The notes: generated by a model not told the origin, from the sequence alone. A DNA stretch of 64,000 nucleotides from Pseudomonas frederiksbergensis (GCF_900105495.1 NZ_FNTF01000002.1:5720001-5784000); one strand, 5' to 3'; counted from the stretch's first letter, positions 36,114 to 44,507 are shown. Numbers and translations: made by a program.

Positions 36114-36347
36114 GAAAAAGTCCTTTATTTGAGTAATGGCATGGATAGTCCTTTATTTCGTGCTGTTGTAGGTCCTGCCACAGGAAAAGCAAAAAAGGCT
36201 TACGGAGTTTTCGGATACGTCCTACATACTGCTTATGTGCTTGATTTTCAGTCTTCGAAGCATTCGGTAGTTAGTGGCGGCGTCTTTGTAGGATCAATTG
36301 AGCGATTCGTCGGTCTTTTACGTAGGAATTTTCGTAGACAGTCGTAA
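36078..36347 (+). CDS. possible small protein divergent to the 36113 gene
   Basis: 89 residues from ATG 36078, no strong ribosome-binding site, no family recognised. It overlaps the 5' end of the minus-strand gene; an internal ATG at 36141 would remove the overlap. C-terminus is very basic (FVGLLRRNFRRQS). A hairpin with T-run follows the stop, which favours a real transcript end. Confidence 0.35.
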   Translation: MTTKILTSFQFHEKVLYLSNGMDSPLFRAVVGPATGKAKKAYGVFGYVLHTAYVLDFQSSKHSVVSGGVFVGSIERFVGLLRRNFRRQS

Positions 36348-36364
36348 TGGCCACTCAGTATCGT

Positions 36365-36392
36365 CCGAGGGTATTCAGCCCTCGGCGATTTT
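36365..36392 (+). terminator. hairpin directly before the HNH gene
   Basis: CCGAGGG-TATTCAG-CCCTCGG then CGATTTT, ending at the ATG of the HNH gene. It looks like the terminator of the preceding ORF but occupies the place of the HNH ribosome-binding site. Confidence 0.6.
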
Positions 36393-37106
36393 ATGGACAC
36401 GGAAAAGAGCAACAGCGATTGGAGTGACGTGGAGATTCAGGCTGCGGTTGATGCCTATCTCAGCATGTTGTCCCGCGAGCAGAGTGGTCAGAAAGTCGTT
36501 AAGACTGAGGAGAACCGCATCCTGCGTGAGGGAGCCTTAGCCGGACGGACCAAAGGGTCGGTTGAGTTTCGGATGCAGAACATCTCTACCGTGCTGGAGG
36601 AGTTGGGTCGAGCTCGCATTGCGGGCTACAAACCCGCCAAGAATGTCGGCGCCAATGTAGCGCGAAGCATTCGAGAAGCGCTCAACGCTCCAAGTACTTT
36701 GACACCTGAGGATTTTGCCCCGACGGCGGACGAGGCAACGCTGGAAAGGCGATCTGCCAAACTTGAAAAACAACCGATTAAAGACGTGCCGAAAGGGATT
36801 GAGAGACCAGAACAGACTCAGTCCAGCGGAAAATCTTATGTTCGCGATCCTGAGGTAAGAGCTTGGGTTCGCCAACAGGCTAACGGTAGATGCGAAGGCT
36901 GTGGCGAGCCTGCTCCGTTTGAAAAGGATGGCAGGCCGTTTCTTGAGGTCCATCACGTTAAGCATTTGGCACAGGACGGTTCGGATCGGCCAAGCAATGC
37001 CGTGGCGCTGTGTCCGAACTGTCATCGACGTTGTCACCATTCCGGTGACCGGGATGAGTTCACTGCCTCACTGTTTCAGAAGGTGGAACGGTTGAAGTTT
37101 GAGTGA
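36393..37106 (+). CDS. HNH endonuclease with N-terminal recognition-type domain
   Basis: 237 residues. The N-terminal part (about 9-95: WSDVEIQAAVDAYLSML, GRTKGSVEFRMQNISTVLEELG, GYKPAKNVG) is a conserved module found fused to restriction-type nucleases. The C-terminal HNH domain has zinc cysteines C167/C170 and C207/C210 and the catalytic pair H187-H188 (VHHVKHL). Probably a modification-dependent or defensive nuclease, but no methyltransferase is adjacent. The ATG lacks a visible Shine-Dalgarno; a GTG about 12 codons in has GGAG upstream and is an alternative start. Confidence 0.75.
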   Translation: MDTEKSNSDWSDVEIQAAVDAYLSMLSREQSGQKVVKTEENRILREGALAGRTKGSVEFRMQNISTVLEELGRARIAGYKPAKNVGANVARSIREALNAPSTLTPEDFAPTADEATLERRSAKLEKQPIKDVPKGIERPEQTQSSGKSYVRDPEVRAWVRQQANGRCEGCGEPAPFEKDGRPFLEVHHVKHLAQDGSDRPSNAVALCPNCHRRCHHSGDRDEFTASLFQKVERLKFE

Positions 37107-37237
37107 TTGGGCCTGTAGAACTTCATCGGCACATGCGCACGAAGACGGCGAGCGATTTTTGTTCTGGTTCTGACTGTCAAACCTGCTCTACAACGTTTTT
37201 ACCCAGCCTAAGCCGATCGCCGCCCATGGCCCCTCGT

Positions 37238-37762
37238 TCACTTGTTCATCATCTCGCTATGATGTGCGTCTCCTTCCATCGCGTCCTTGCCATGGTCGGA
37301 AAGCTGGGCATCAAACCACTGGTGAAGCGCCGCTATCAAGGCTGGATCCGAGGTCTTGAAGGCCAATTCGGCGCCATCTTCGATGTCTTTGTAGGTGATC
37401 GCCATTTGCCCAGGCTTGGCGGCTTTCAGGTCTGCCAGGCCAGGCATGTCTTGGCCATGGATGTGCGCCGGACCTGAGAAGTCGCCCTTGAGAAACCGCT
37501 CGCGGATGTCTTGAAGGTGCTGGCGAACCCACTGCACTTGGGCAGCATCCGCAGGCTTTTTGACGACCACTTGCTGAATGCCGCCTTCAGCGGTCTTGGT
37601 GAAGACATGGGTCGTCGCTGCGAGGCTGAACGGCATGACATCCTTGCTGCGACCTGCAACCTCGGCTTGCCGTTGCGCGTCGTTCGAATGATCCATGGTC
37701 TGAGCGTGAAGGTTTGCAGCAAGCGCCGAGAGAACGATTGAGGCGATGGCGGCTTTTAGCAC
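37238..37762 (-). CDS. periplasmic protein encoded with ArsA
   Basis: 174 residues from GTG 37762, chosen because GGAGAAAGACC precedes it and a signal peptide (LKAAIASIVLSALAANLHA) starts there. The mature protein has MPFSLAATTHVFTKTAEGGIQQVVVKKP, PAHIHGQDMPGL and a His/Met-rich C-terminus (HGKDAMEGDAHHSEMMNK), suggesting metal or metalloid contact in the periplasm. Homologues are, as I recall, often mislabelled aspartate carbamoyltransferase; no such motif is present. 44 bases after arsA. Confidence 0.7.
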   Translation of the reverse strand: MLKAAIASIVLSALAANLHAQTMDHSNDAQRQAEVAGRSKDVMPFSLAATTHVFTKTAEGGIQQVVVKKPADAAQVQWVRQHLQDIRERFLKGDFSGPAHIHGQDMPGLADLKAAKPGQMAITYKDIEDGAELAFKTSDPALIAALHQWFDAQLSDHGKDAMEGDAHHSEMMNK

Positions 37763-37806
37763 GGTCTTTCTCCGATGTTGGAAGGGGGTGAGCCGACGCT
37801 GGCGCG

Positions 37807-39564
37807 TCAATCCAACAGGCGCTTCAGCGCTGCGACCCCAACAGGTGGCTCCGCCGTCCAGGGCACCACGATGACATCGTGGCTGGTTTGGCCTGCAACC
37901 CGCGCCATCTGCTTGCGCTCACTGTCCAGGCGCGCTCGCAGCAGCGGGTCATCGGTGTCTGTGGCCAATAGAGACTTATTGACCACCCAGGCAAACGGTT
38001 CGATTTTGGCCCTGCGCAAGTCATCCTGCAGTGCTGCCGCCTGAGACACCGGTGTGGCTTCGGGCAGCGTCACCAGGATGATTTTGGTGTAGTGCGCATC
38101 TTGCAGGCGCATCAAAGGCGTGACGATGTGGTCCGAGTCGCCTTTGAATTCCCGAACCATCTGGCGGTGATAGGCGCCTGTGGCATCCATCAGTAGCAGT
38201 GAGTGACCCGTGGGGGCGGTGTCCAGCACCACGAACGACGTTCTGGCTTGAGCAACCACGCGGGAGAACGCGTGGAAGACCGCGACCTCTTCGGTGCAGG
38301 GGGATCGTAGATCCTCGATGAGCAAGGCTATTTCATCGTCCGTCAGGGTCGGCGCGCGGGAGGCGACGATCTTGTCCACGTATTTTTGGGTCTCGACCTT
38401 GGGGTCGATGCGGCCAACGTCGAGCCCTTGCACATCGGCGTTGAGGGTCACCGCCAGATGCGCCGCAGGGTCCGTGGTGCTCAGGTGCACGGACTTGCCG
38501 TGCTGTACCAGGCCCAGGGCGATGGCGGCGGCAATGGTGGTTTTGCCTACTCCCCCTTTGCCCATGACCATGATCAACCCGCGCTCGTCATTTGCAAGCT
38601 CGGCAACCAGTTCCGAGAGGGTGTGATGTTCCAGGGGTGAGCGCGCTTGTGTTGCAGCCGTTGTTGGCCTGGCAAGTTCCGGGGAAAGCAGACTGCGGAG
38701 CGCGGGCAAGCCAACGGAATCTACAGCCTTGAGCGAAATGTAGTCGGCTGAAAGCTGGCGCAGCGACGTGGGCATCTCGTCGAGCGCCTGCTGGCCGATC
38801 GCTTCGATGGCGGCTGCGATCGGGTCATTCAAGTCGCTGCGTTTGAACACAGCGTTCACCACTAAACGCTGGTTTTCCAGACCCAACTCACGGAGCTCGT
38901 CGGAGGAACGCGCAGCCTCGCCCAGTGCGCCTTTGTCAGGGCGAGCCACTAGCACAACGGTGGTCAGGGCTGGATTGTTCAGCGCCGCCAACGCCTGATT
39001 GAAAAGCTGCTCCTGCATTTTCAACCCCGAGTGCGGCCCCAGGCATGACGCACCACGATCATTGCCTTCCAAAAATCCGCTCCACGCTTTGGGCAGGCTC
39101 AACAGCCTGAGCGTGTGCCCCGTGGGCGCGGTATCGAACACGACATGATCATAGGCCGCGCCCCCCTGTGACAGGAGGTGGGAGAACTCATCGAACGTTG
39201 CGATTTCGGTCGTGCATGCTCCCGAGAGTTGCTCTCGCACCAGAGCAATATCTTGATCGCTGGTCTGGGCGCCCATTTGCTCGACCACCCGGGCCCGGTA
39301 GTCGATGGCAGCGGTCCCGGGGTCGATGTTGAGCACGAACATTCCAGGCACGTTCGGCACCGCTACAGGCTGATTGCTCAGCTCGACACCGAGCATCTCA
39401 TCAAGGTTAGAGGCCGCGTCTGTGCTAACCAGCAGCACCTTCTTGCCTGCATCAGCCAAGGCGATTGATACCGCAGTGGAAACCGACGTTTTGCCAACCC
39501 CGCCCTTGCCAGTGAAGAACATATATTGGGTGGGCTGATCGAGCAGTTTGATGGTGGACTGCAT
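37807..39564 (-). CDS. arsA: ArsA arsenical pump-driving ATPase (orphan)
   Basis: 585 residues, full tandem ArsA: A1 half with P-loop GKGGVGKTS (19-27), A2 half with GKGGVGKTT (335-343), each with a DTAPTGH signal (144-150; again near 447). The three metalloid-binding cysteines are all present: C117, C174 and C423, matching C113, C172 and C422 of the R773 enzyme. Expected to bind As(III)/Sb(III) and energise an ArsB efflux pump, but no arsB, arsD, arsR or arsC is adjacent. Paired with a secreted protein instead. Confidence 0.9.
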   Translation of the reverse strand: MQSTIKLLDQPTQYMFFTGKGGVGKTSVSTAVSIALADAGKKVLLVSTDAASNLDEMLGVELSNQPVAVPNVPGMFVLNIDPGTAAIDYRARVVEQMGAQTSDQDIALVREQLSGACTTEIATFDEFSHLLSQGGAAYDHVVFDTAPTGHTLRLLSLPKAWSGFLEGNDRGASCLGPHSGLKMQEQLFNQALAALNNPALTTVVLVARPDKGALGEAARSSDELRELGLENQRLVVNAVFKRSDLNDPIAAAIEAIGQQALDEMPTSLRQLSADYISLKAVDSVGLPALRSLLSPELARPTTAATQARSPLEHHTLSELVAELANDERGLIMVMGKGGVGKTTIAAAIALGLVQHGKSVHLSTTDPAAHLAVTLNADVQGLDVGRIDPKVETQKYVDKIVASRAPTLTDDEIALLIEDLRSPCTEEVAVFHAFSRVVAQARTSFVVLDTAPTGHSLLLMDATGAYHRQMVREFKGDSDHIVTPLMRLQDAHYTKIILVTLPEATPVSQAAALQDDLRRAKIEPFAWVVNKSLLATDTDDPLLRARLDSERKQMARVAGQTSHDVIVVPWTAEPPVGVAALKRLLD

Positions 39565-39712
39565 GGCACGTTAGCCTCGCTACGGAGCACAATTGAGGCT
39601 CAGAGTTTAGACCGATGCTCAGCAGCGCCAACTTTATCTGAAAAACATTCAGTGCAACCCGCCCCACCTCCCGCTATTAATACCCTTCCCCACTCAAGGA
39701 CCCGAGCCCGCC

Positions 39713-40693
39713 ATGAAATTCGACCTCGCCTACTGCCTCAGCCTCGACGACAAGCTGTCGATCTATGACGTGCGCGATTTGAATTTCGACGAGACCATGG
39801 ATTTCGACTCCGCCAAAGAGCACTTCCAGTGCCCCAACGATGCCTGCCGTTTGACCTTCGATGCGGCGAATGTGTTGACGACGTTCAACGCCAAAAACGT
39901 GAATTACGTTCGCACCCCGCACTTCAAGAACACGCCCAGCACCCGGCATGTGGCGGATTGTCCTTATGTCAGTCTCAAGGCGTCGGCGTCAGGTGTGGAC
40001 GGTGCGGAAACGGATGACAGTCGCGAGGAGCATTTCCCGTCGGAGTTGTTGCTGACGCGGCGTGAGTATGTGCGTAAGCCGTCGAACCTGGCGGTGGCGG
40101 CTGATGTGATGCGGGACGATCCGAAACCGCCTTCAGCGGCCAGTGACGTCGAACACCCGAGTCGCCAATCAGCACCGGACAAGACCAGTGTCTTCGCCCA
40201 CCCGGTGGAGTGTTTTGTGTCGAACTTCGAGGACAAGGAGTTGCTCAAGCGCATGCCGCTGAAGATTGGCGAGCACACGGCGCCTTATGGGTCGTTCTTC
40301 AAGAAGATCGAGTATCTGCAGGACAACAAGGGGCTGATTTACTGGGGCAAGATCAAGGAGATCAAGGATTACACGCAGAGTTTTCGCATCGATTTCGAAC
40401 AGAAGGTCTGGTTCAAGCAAGCCGACGAGGCGAAGAAGAAGCCTTATTCAGTCAACGTTTACCTGAGCAAAAAGCTGATCGACAACTACCGCAAACGCAA
40501 AGCGTTTCTGGAAGAGATCAAGCACGCCAGTGAGAGCGGGAAAGAGTTGTATTGCTTCTTTTATGGTGTGACACCGGAGTTGAAGCAGGTACCGAGCAAG
40601 AAAAACCCCGAGCAGACGTTCGGGGTGTTCAGTGCGAATATTGAGAACCTGGATCACTTTATTATTCGTGAGGCGCCGGGGCTCAAAGGTTAA
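39713..40693 (+). CDS. unrecognised protein with putative N-terminal zinc ribbon
   Basis: 326 residues. The N-terminal domain has CPNDACRLTF (C40xxxxC45) followed by HFKN and a further HVADCPY, a possible Cys/His metal site that looks like recognition domains of some nucleases. The middle is a variable linker (about 90-160). The C-terminal domain (about 165-326: YGSFFKKIEYLQD, GLIYWGKIKEI, IDNYRKRKAFLEEI, CFFYGVTPEL) is a conserved beta-alpha unit of unknown function. The ribosome-binding site is weak. Function not assigned. Confidence 0.7.
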   Translation: MKFDLAYCLSLDDKLSIYDVRDLNFDETMDFDSAKEHFQCPNDACRLTFDAANVLTTFNAKNVNYVRTPHFKNTPSTRHVADCPYVSLKASASGVDGAETDDSREEHFPSELLLTRREYVRKPSNLAVAADVMRDDPKPPSAASDVEHPSRQSAPDKTSVFAHPVECFVSNFEDKELLKRMPLKIGEHTAPYGSFFKKIEYLQDNKGLIYWGKIKEIKDYTQSFRIDFEQKVWFKQADEAKKKPYSVNVYLSKKLIDNYRKRKAFLEEIKHASESGKELYCFFYGVTPELKQVPSKKNPEQTFGVFSANIENLDHFIIREAPGLKG

Positions 40694-40723
40694 AGGATCG
40701 GGGCACGGCGTCATTGCGACGGC

Positions 40724-41419
40724 TCATTGCGCTTCGAGATTAAGCTGCCTTACGGCCTCCCGAATCTCCCGTTTCGCTTCCTTGTGCCGCTCACGGGCTG
40801 CTTGTATGCCAAGCTCATCAAGGCCGCCGTAACGGCTTAACCAGTGAACGATCATTTCCTCATCCGGGAAGAAGTAATCCTTATGCTCTTTACCACCTCT
40901 CAGGTAGTTGTTCATGTCGGCATCGAAGCGGCCTGCCGAGAACTCGTCGGGGGGTAAAGAACCTTGTTCGGCGGCACATCCCTCAAACACCCAGGCGATG
41001 TCATTGATGTGTTTCTGCGCACCGCGATGTCCGCGCTTGTAAAACACGTACTCGCGACAACTCTCTTGGAATCGCTCCGCTATCAGTTCATCGTTGAACC
41101 AATGAAGTATGTCGTGTTGCCCCGCATGCTGAATCACGCCGTTTATCCAACGCTCGGAAAAACGTTGAACGAAACCTACGATGTCCGCTTTTTTCGCGTC
41201 CGCAAAAATCATGCAATAACGAGTTTTTACGTGAATGACGTACAACACATGCTTGCGTTGAACAGTGACGGCGTGAACCAGCCACTGTTCCGCTGACTCA
41301 TCAGGCACATCATCTTCAATGACGGACGATGGCGGTTTGTCCACCGGGCTGATTTTTTTACCCTTGTGCACGCGGCTGAAGAAGTTACTTGCCGCTTCGG
41401 TGCAATTGAAGATCCACAT
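40724..41419 (-). CDS. DUF6933-like protein
   Basis: 231 residues. Starts MWIFNCTEAASNFF; the central LYVIHVKTRYCMIFADAKKAD resembles DUF6933, whose members start with a similar CT motif (family name from memory). The C-terminal extension has a helical, charged end (ARERHKEAKREIREAV). Convergent with the preceding gene. Biochemical role unknown. Confidence 0.65.
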   Translation of the reverse strand: MWIFNCTEAASNFFSRVHKGKKISPVDKPPSSVIEDDVPDESAEQWLVHAVTVQRKHVLYVIHVKTRYCMIFADAKKADIVGFVQRFSERWINGVIQHAGQHDILHWFNDELIAERFQESCREYVFYKRGHRGAQKHINDIAWVFEGCAAEQGSLPPDEFSAGRFDADMNNYLRGGKEHKDYFFPDEEMIVHWLSRYGGLDELGIQAARERHKEAKREIREAVRQLNLEAQ

Positions 41420-41463
41420 CCATCTTTCTCTTATAAAGGGCTGGTTGATAACTATCTTCAGTC

Positions 41464-41604
41464 CTACCGTACGTTCTCTTCAACCCATTCAAGCTTATCG
41501 GGCTGGCGAATAACGTCAGCAATCTCCTCCCTTGCCGCTTCGCTGAGAACCGACAGCTCCGCATCGGTCAGCAAGTCGTGCTTGACCATCAATCGCAAAG
41601 CCAT
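41464..41604 (-). CDS. possible 46-residue protein
   Basis: Reads MALRLMVKHDLLTDAEL then a charged helix to EENVR. No ribosome-binding site. It sits 44 bases before the DUF6933 gene on the same strand. The frame remains open upstream into the 3' end of the TauE gene, so it may be a decayed or alternative-start gene. Confidence 0.3.
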   Translation of the reverse strand: MALRLMVKHDLLTDAELSVLSEAAREEIADVIRQPDKLEWVEENVR

Positions 41605-41659
41605 GAGTGCACTAGAACGACTGGAGGGGTCGAAAGTCCGGACGATATCCTTATCCCGA

Positions 41660-42475
41660 TCACTTGACCCACATACCCAGCATCACCAAAACCAGTAAAC
41701 CAACATACACCCGCGCATGCATTCGATCCGGTATCCGCCCAATCCACGGCGTGGCCAACCGAATCCCCACCAGCGACCCCACCGTCAACACCGCAAACGC
41801 CATCACATCCACATAGCCAACAAACCACGGCCCAAGATCAAACTCGGTAAACCCAGCCATGGCCATGTAAGTCAGCGTCCCGGCCAGCGCCACGGGCAAA
41901 CTTAGCGGATTGGCCATGGACGTCGCCTGGGACATGCTCAACCCACAACGCCGCAACAACGGCACGGTCATGACGCTGCCGCCTACGCCGAGAAACGTGG
42001 CGATGGTGCCGATTCCTACACCGCCGCCAGACACTTCTGCCCTTCCCAATCGCCGTGGGATGGCGGTGTCTGGCGCTGTAAGAAAGCCGCGTCGCAACAG
42101 GCAATCCGCGATGGTCACGCCCAGGTACGCGATGAAGGCATAGCGGATCACCTCGCCACTGGCCCACATCGCCGCGACGGCGCCCACTACCGCGCCCACG
42201 CCGATAAACCCGCCCAACGGCCACAGGTAATGACGAATGAGATTACCGGCGCGGCAGTGTTTTCCGGTGGCGATCGCTGCGTTGACGATCATCACGCAGG
42301 TCGAGGTTGCCACGGCAATGTGCATCGCCGATTGGCTGACGGGGTCGTCTGTGCCGTGGCTGGCCATGAGCATGCGGTACAGCAATGGCACGACGACGAA
42401 ACCGCCGCCGAAGCCGAACAGCACTGCGGTGACGCCGGTCATGCAGCCGAAGAGTGCCAGCAGAAGATAGAACAT
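41660..42475 (-). CDS. TauE/SafE family anion exporter
   Basis: 271 residues, eight hydrophobic helices in two homologous halves: GFGGGFVVVPLL near the N-terminus and TFLGVGGSVMTVPLL in the second half are the repeated TauE motif. Probable exporter of sulfite, sulfonate or a similar organic anion; the substrate cannot be read. Divergent from an AraC regulator 110 bases away, which likely controls it. Confidence 0.85.
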   Translation of the reverse strand: MFYLLLALFGCMTGVTAVLFGFGGGFVVVPLLYRMLMASHGTDDPVSQSAMHIAVATSTCVMIVNAAIATGKHCRAGNLIRHYLWPLGGFIGVGAVVGAVAAMWASGEVIRYAFIAYLGVTIADCLLRRGFLTAPDTAIPRRLGRAEVSGGGVGIGTIATFLGVGGSVMTVPLLRRCGLSMSQATSMANPLSLPVALAGTLTYMAMAGFTEFDLGPWFVGYVDVMAFAVLTVGSLVGIRLATPWIGRIPDRMHARVYVGLLVLVMLGMWVK

Positions 42476-42585
42476 GGAGGTCGTCCGTTGGTTGAGAGCG
42501 GTCGACGATAGAGCGATGCGCCTTGGCCTGCTTCAGCAAGTCAGCCAATAATGCTCGCGTTTACGCCAACCACTGGGACTGCTCG

Positions 42586-43353
42586 ATGCGCAATGTTTCG
42601 ATTGATCTGCTGGACCACACGCCACGGCCGGTGGTGGCCATCGGTACTGATTATTCCCACGGCCATTTGTTGCCTCGTCATACACATCGGCGGGCGCAAT
42701 TGTTGTACGGCGCCACGGGGGTAATGCAGGTGAGCACGCACGACGGCAGTTGGGTGGTGCCGCCGCAGCGGGCGGTGTGGATTCCGCCGGGAGTGGCGCA
42801 TGAAGTGCTGATGCTGGGGGTGAGCACGCGCAGTGTGTACATCGAGCCGGGGGCGGTGGATCTGGGGGATCGTTGTCAGGTGATCAGCGTTTCGCCGTTG
42901 ATGCGGCATTTGCTGATGGAGGCGGTGGAGATCCCGCTGGCGTATGACGAGCGCGGGCGCGACGGTACGCTGATCGGCTTGCTGCTGCATGAACTGGCGC
43001 GCAGCACTCACCTGCCGTTGCACATTCCCCTGCCCGTCGATGCGCGGCTGCTCGCGTTGTGCCAGGGCTTTGTGCAGCAGCCCGACGCTCATCAGTCGCC
43101 ACAGCAATGGGCCGATCATTTGCATATCAGCCTGCGAACTTTCAATCGCCTGTTCCGCCAACAGACGGGCCTGAGCTTCAGCCAATGGCGCCAGCGAGCC
43201 TGCGTGGTACTGGCGCTGGCGCGGCTGGTGGTGGGAGAACCGGTGACGCGCATTGCCCTGGATTCTGGCTATGACAGCCCGGCCGCGTTTTCCACGATGT
43301 TCCGCCGCGTGCTGGGACAGGCGCCAACGAACTGGCTGGACGGGACGAGATAG
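42586..43353 (+). CDS. AraC-family transcriptional regulator with cupin domain
   Basis: 255 residues. The N-terminal cupin (HGHLLPRHTHRRAQLLYGATG... near 22-43; PPQRAVWIPPGVAHEV) is an effector-binding barrel of the type in NimR-like regulators. C-terminal AraC HTH (about 160-250) with WADHLHISLRTFNRLFRQQ and RIALDSGYDSPAAFSTMFRR. The start at 42586 is set by the typical N-terminus. Divergent to the TauE gene. Confidence 0.85.
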   Translation: MRNVSIDLLDHTPRPVVAIGTDYSHGHLLPRHTHRRAQLLYGATGVMQVSTHDGSWVVPPQRAVWIPPGVAHEVLMLGVSTRSVYIEPGAVDLGDRCQVISVSPLMRHLLMEAVEIPLAYDERGRDGTLIGLLLHELARSTHLPLHIPLPVDARLLALCQGFVQQPDAHQSPQQWADHLHISLRTFNRLFRQQTGLSFSQWRQRACVVLALARLVVGEPVTRIALDSGYDSPAAFSTMFRRVLGQAPTNWLDGTR

Positions 43354-43392
43354 AACCGATCAAAAAATGAGTTTGCTTCGCGCTCAAAACAA

Positions 43393-43408
43393 CTGTACAA
43401 AAACACAG
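43393..43408 (+). promoter_or_regulatory. LexA (SOS) box
   Basis: CTGTACAAAAACACAG fits CTGT-N8-ACAG exactly. It lies 38 bases before the next ATG, where it would overlap the promoter. Confidence 0.75.
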
Positions 43409-43446
43409 TACATTTTGAATCAGCACTCTTGAGCCCGGAGAACACC

Positions 43447-43764
43447 ATGGCCTCTCTTGCGATGAAAATCACCCTGGAACGTATCGCCCTTTTCCAGTTC
43501 ACCCCCGCGCATAGCGCTCAGGCCCGAGCAATGCTGGGGTGGAGTGTGGAGGAACTGTCTCGGCAATCCGGGGTTTCGGTGGACGCGATTCAGCGATTTG
43601 AGGATGAACGCGATGTGCTGGATGTTACGCGGCTGGCGTTGGCTTATCGGTTTGAATCGGAGGGGTTGGTGTTCTTCCCGGGGTTTGCGCCGGGTAGAGG
43701 GATGAATGTGAAAGGGTCGACGCCTGATCCGGTGGGGCGGGCGGATTATGCGATGGTTGAGTGA
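43447..43764 (+). CDS. small XRE-type regulator behind a LexA box
   Basis: 105 residues; helix-turn-helix AQARAMLGWSVEELSRQSGVSVDAIQRFE (about 25-53). The start at 43447 has GGAG nine bases upstream. The domain is followed by a short non-conserved tail. A LexA box immediately upstream predicts SOS induction. Whether it acts on neighbours is unknown. Confidence 0.8.
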   Translation: MASLAMKITLERIALFQFTPAHSAQARAMLGWSVEELSRQSGVSVDAIQRFEDERDVLDVTRLALAYRFESEGLVFFPGFAPGRGMNVKGSTPDPVGRADYAMVE

Positions 43765-43775
43765 GAAATCATCGA

Positions 43776-43803
43776 TTGACGATTATTCCCAAATAGGTAT
43801 ATT
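43776..43803 (+). promoter_or_regulatory. sigma-70 promoter of the toxin-antitoxin pair
   Basis: TTGACG, 16-base spacer, TATATT. The expected transcription start falls at or beside the toxin ATG (43809), so the mRNA would be leaderless. Confidence 0.7.
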
Positions 43804-43808
43804 TTCGC

Positions 43809-44171
43809 ATGAGTACAAGGAAGTCACTCCTGTGGGTTAGCAGCAGCAAGAAAGACCTCAAGCAAATGCCCGCAGATGTACAAGATGTTTTTGGTCATGC
43901 ACTAGATCTGGCACAAAGCGGTGCAAAACATCCCGACGCGAAGCCTCTAAAGGGTTTTGGAGGTGCAGGTGTGCTTGAGATGGTGGATGACTTCAATACG
44001 AACACCTATCGCGCCGTTTATACCGTTCGTTTTGGTAATGCCATTTATGTTCTGCACTGCTTTCAGAAGAAGTCGACTACGGGTATCACAACCACGCAGT
44101 GCGACGTCGATTTGATCAGAAAGAGACTTCAAGCGGCGCAGGATCACGCAAAAGGATCAGGAAATGATTGA
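43809..44171 (+). CDS. HigB/Gp49-type toxin
   Basis: 120 residues of the phage Gp49-like (RelE/ParE superfamily) group; predicted ribosome-dependent mRNA endonuclease. LLWVSSSKKDLKQMPADVQDVFG, KPLKGFGGAGVLEMVDDFNTNTYRAVYTV and AIYVLHCFQKKSTTGI are the conserved core. No Shine-Dalgarno before the ATG. Overlaps the antitoxin by eight bases. Toxin-first order is that of higBA loci. Confidence 0.88.
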   Translation: MSTRKSLLWVSSSKKDLKQMPADVQDVFGHALDLAQSGAKHPDAKPLKGFGGAGVLEMVDDFNTNTYRAVYTVRFGNAIYVLHCFQKKSTTGITTTQCDVDLIRKRLQAAQDHAKGSGND

Positions 44172-44484
44172 AATCGAAGAGAGCAGCGGGAACGTCTATG
44201 AAGACCTCGGGACGCCCAACGCCAATGAAATGCGAGTCAAATCGCAATTGGCGGCCAAAATTGGCGAGATCATCAAGGCTCGCCATTTGACCCAAGTTCA
44301 AGCGTCTGAAATCTTGGGCCTGTCTCAACCCAAGCTTTCCGAGATGTTGCGCGGAAAGTTTCGAGGTATCAGTGAAGCAAAGATGATGGAATGCCTTTCA
44401 TTGCTCGGACGTGACGTGCAGATCGTGATCAAGTCAGCCCCCCGATCACGAAAAGAGGGCCGTATTGAGGTGGTTTTCGCTTAA
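44164..44484 (+). CDS. HigA/XRE-type antitoxin
   Basis: 106 residues with an XRE helix-turn-helix (about 38-75: LTQVQASEILGLSQPKLSEMLRGKFRGISEAKM). It neutralises the upstream toxin and probably represses the promoter. Translation is coupled by an eight-base overlap. Confidence 0.88.
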   Translation: MIEIEESSGNVYEDLGTPNANEMRVKSQLAAKIGEIIKARHLTQVQASEILGLSQPKLSEMLRGKFRGISEAKMMECLSLLGRDVQIVIKSAPRSRKEGRIEVVFA

Positions 44485-44507
44485 GACGCTCAGCCCGGTT
44501 TCACACG

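Noticed and set aside
37238..37762. Aspartate carbamoyltransferase
   Set aside because: I recall this label on homologues, but the protein is a 174-residue secreted protein without carbamoyl-phosphate-binding motifs.
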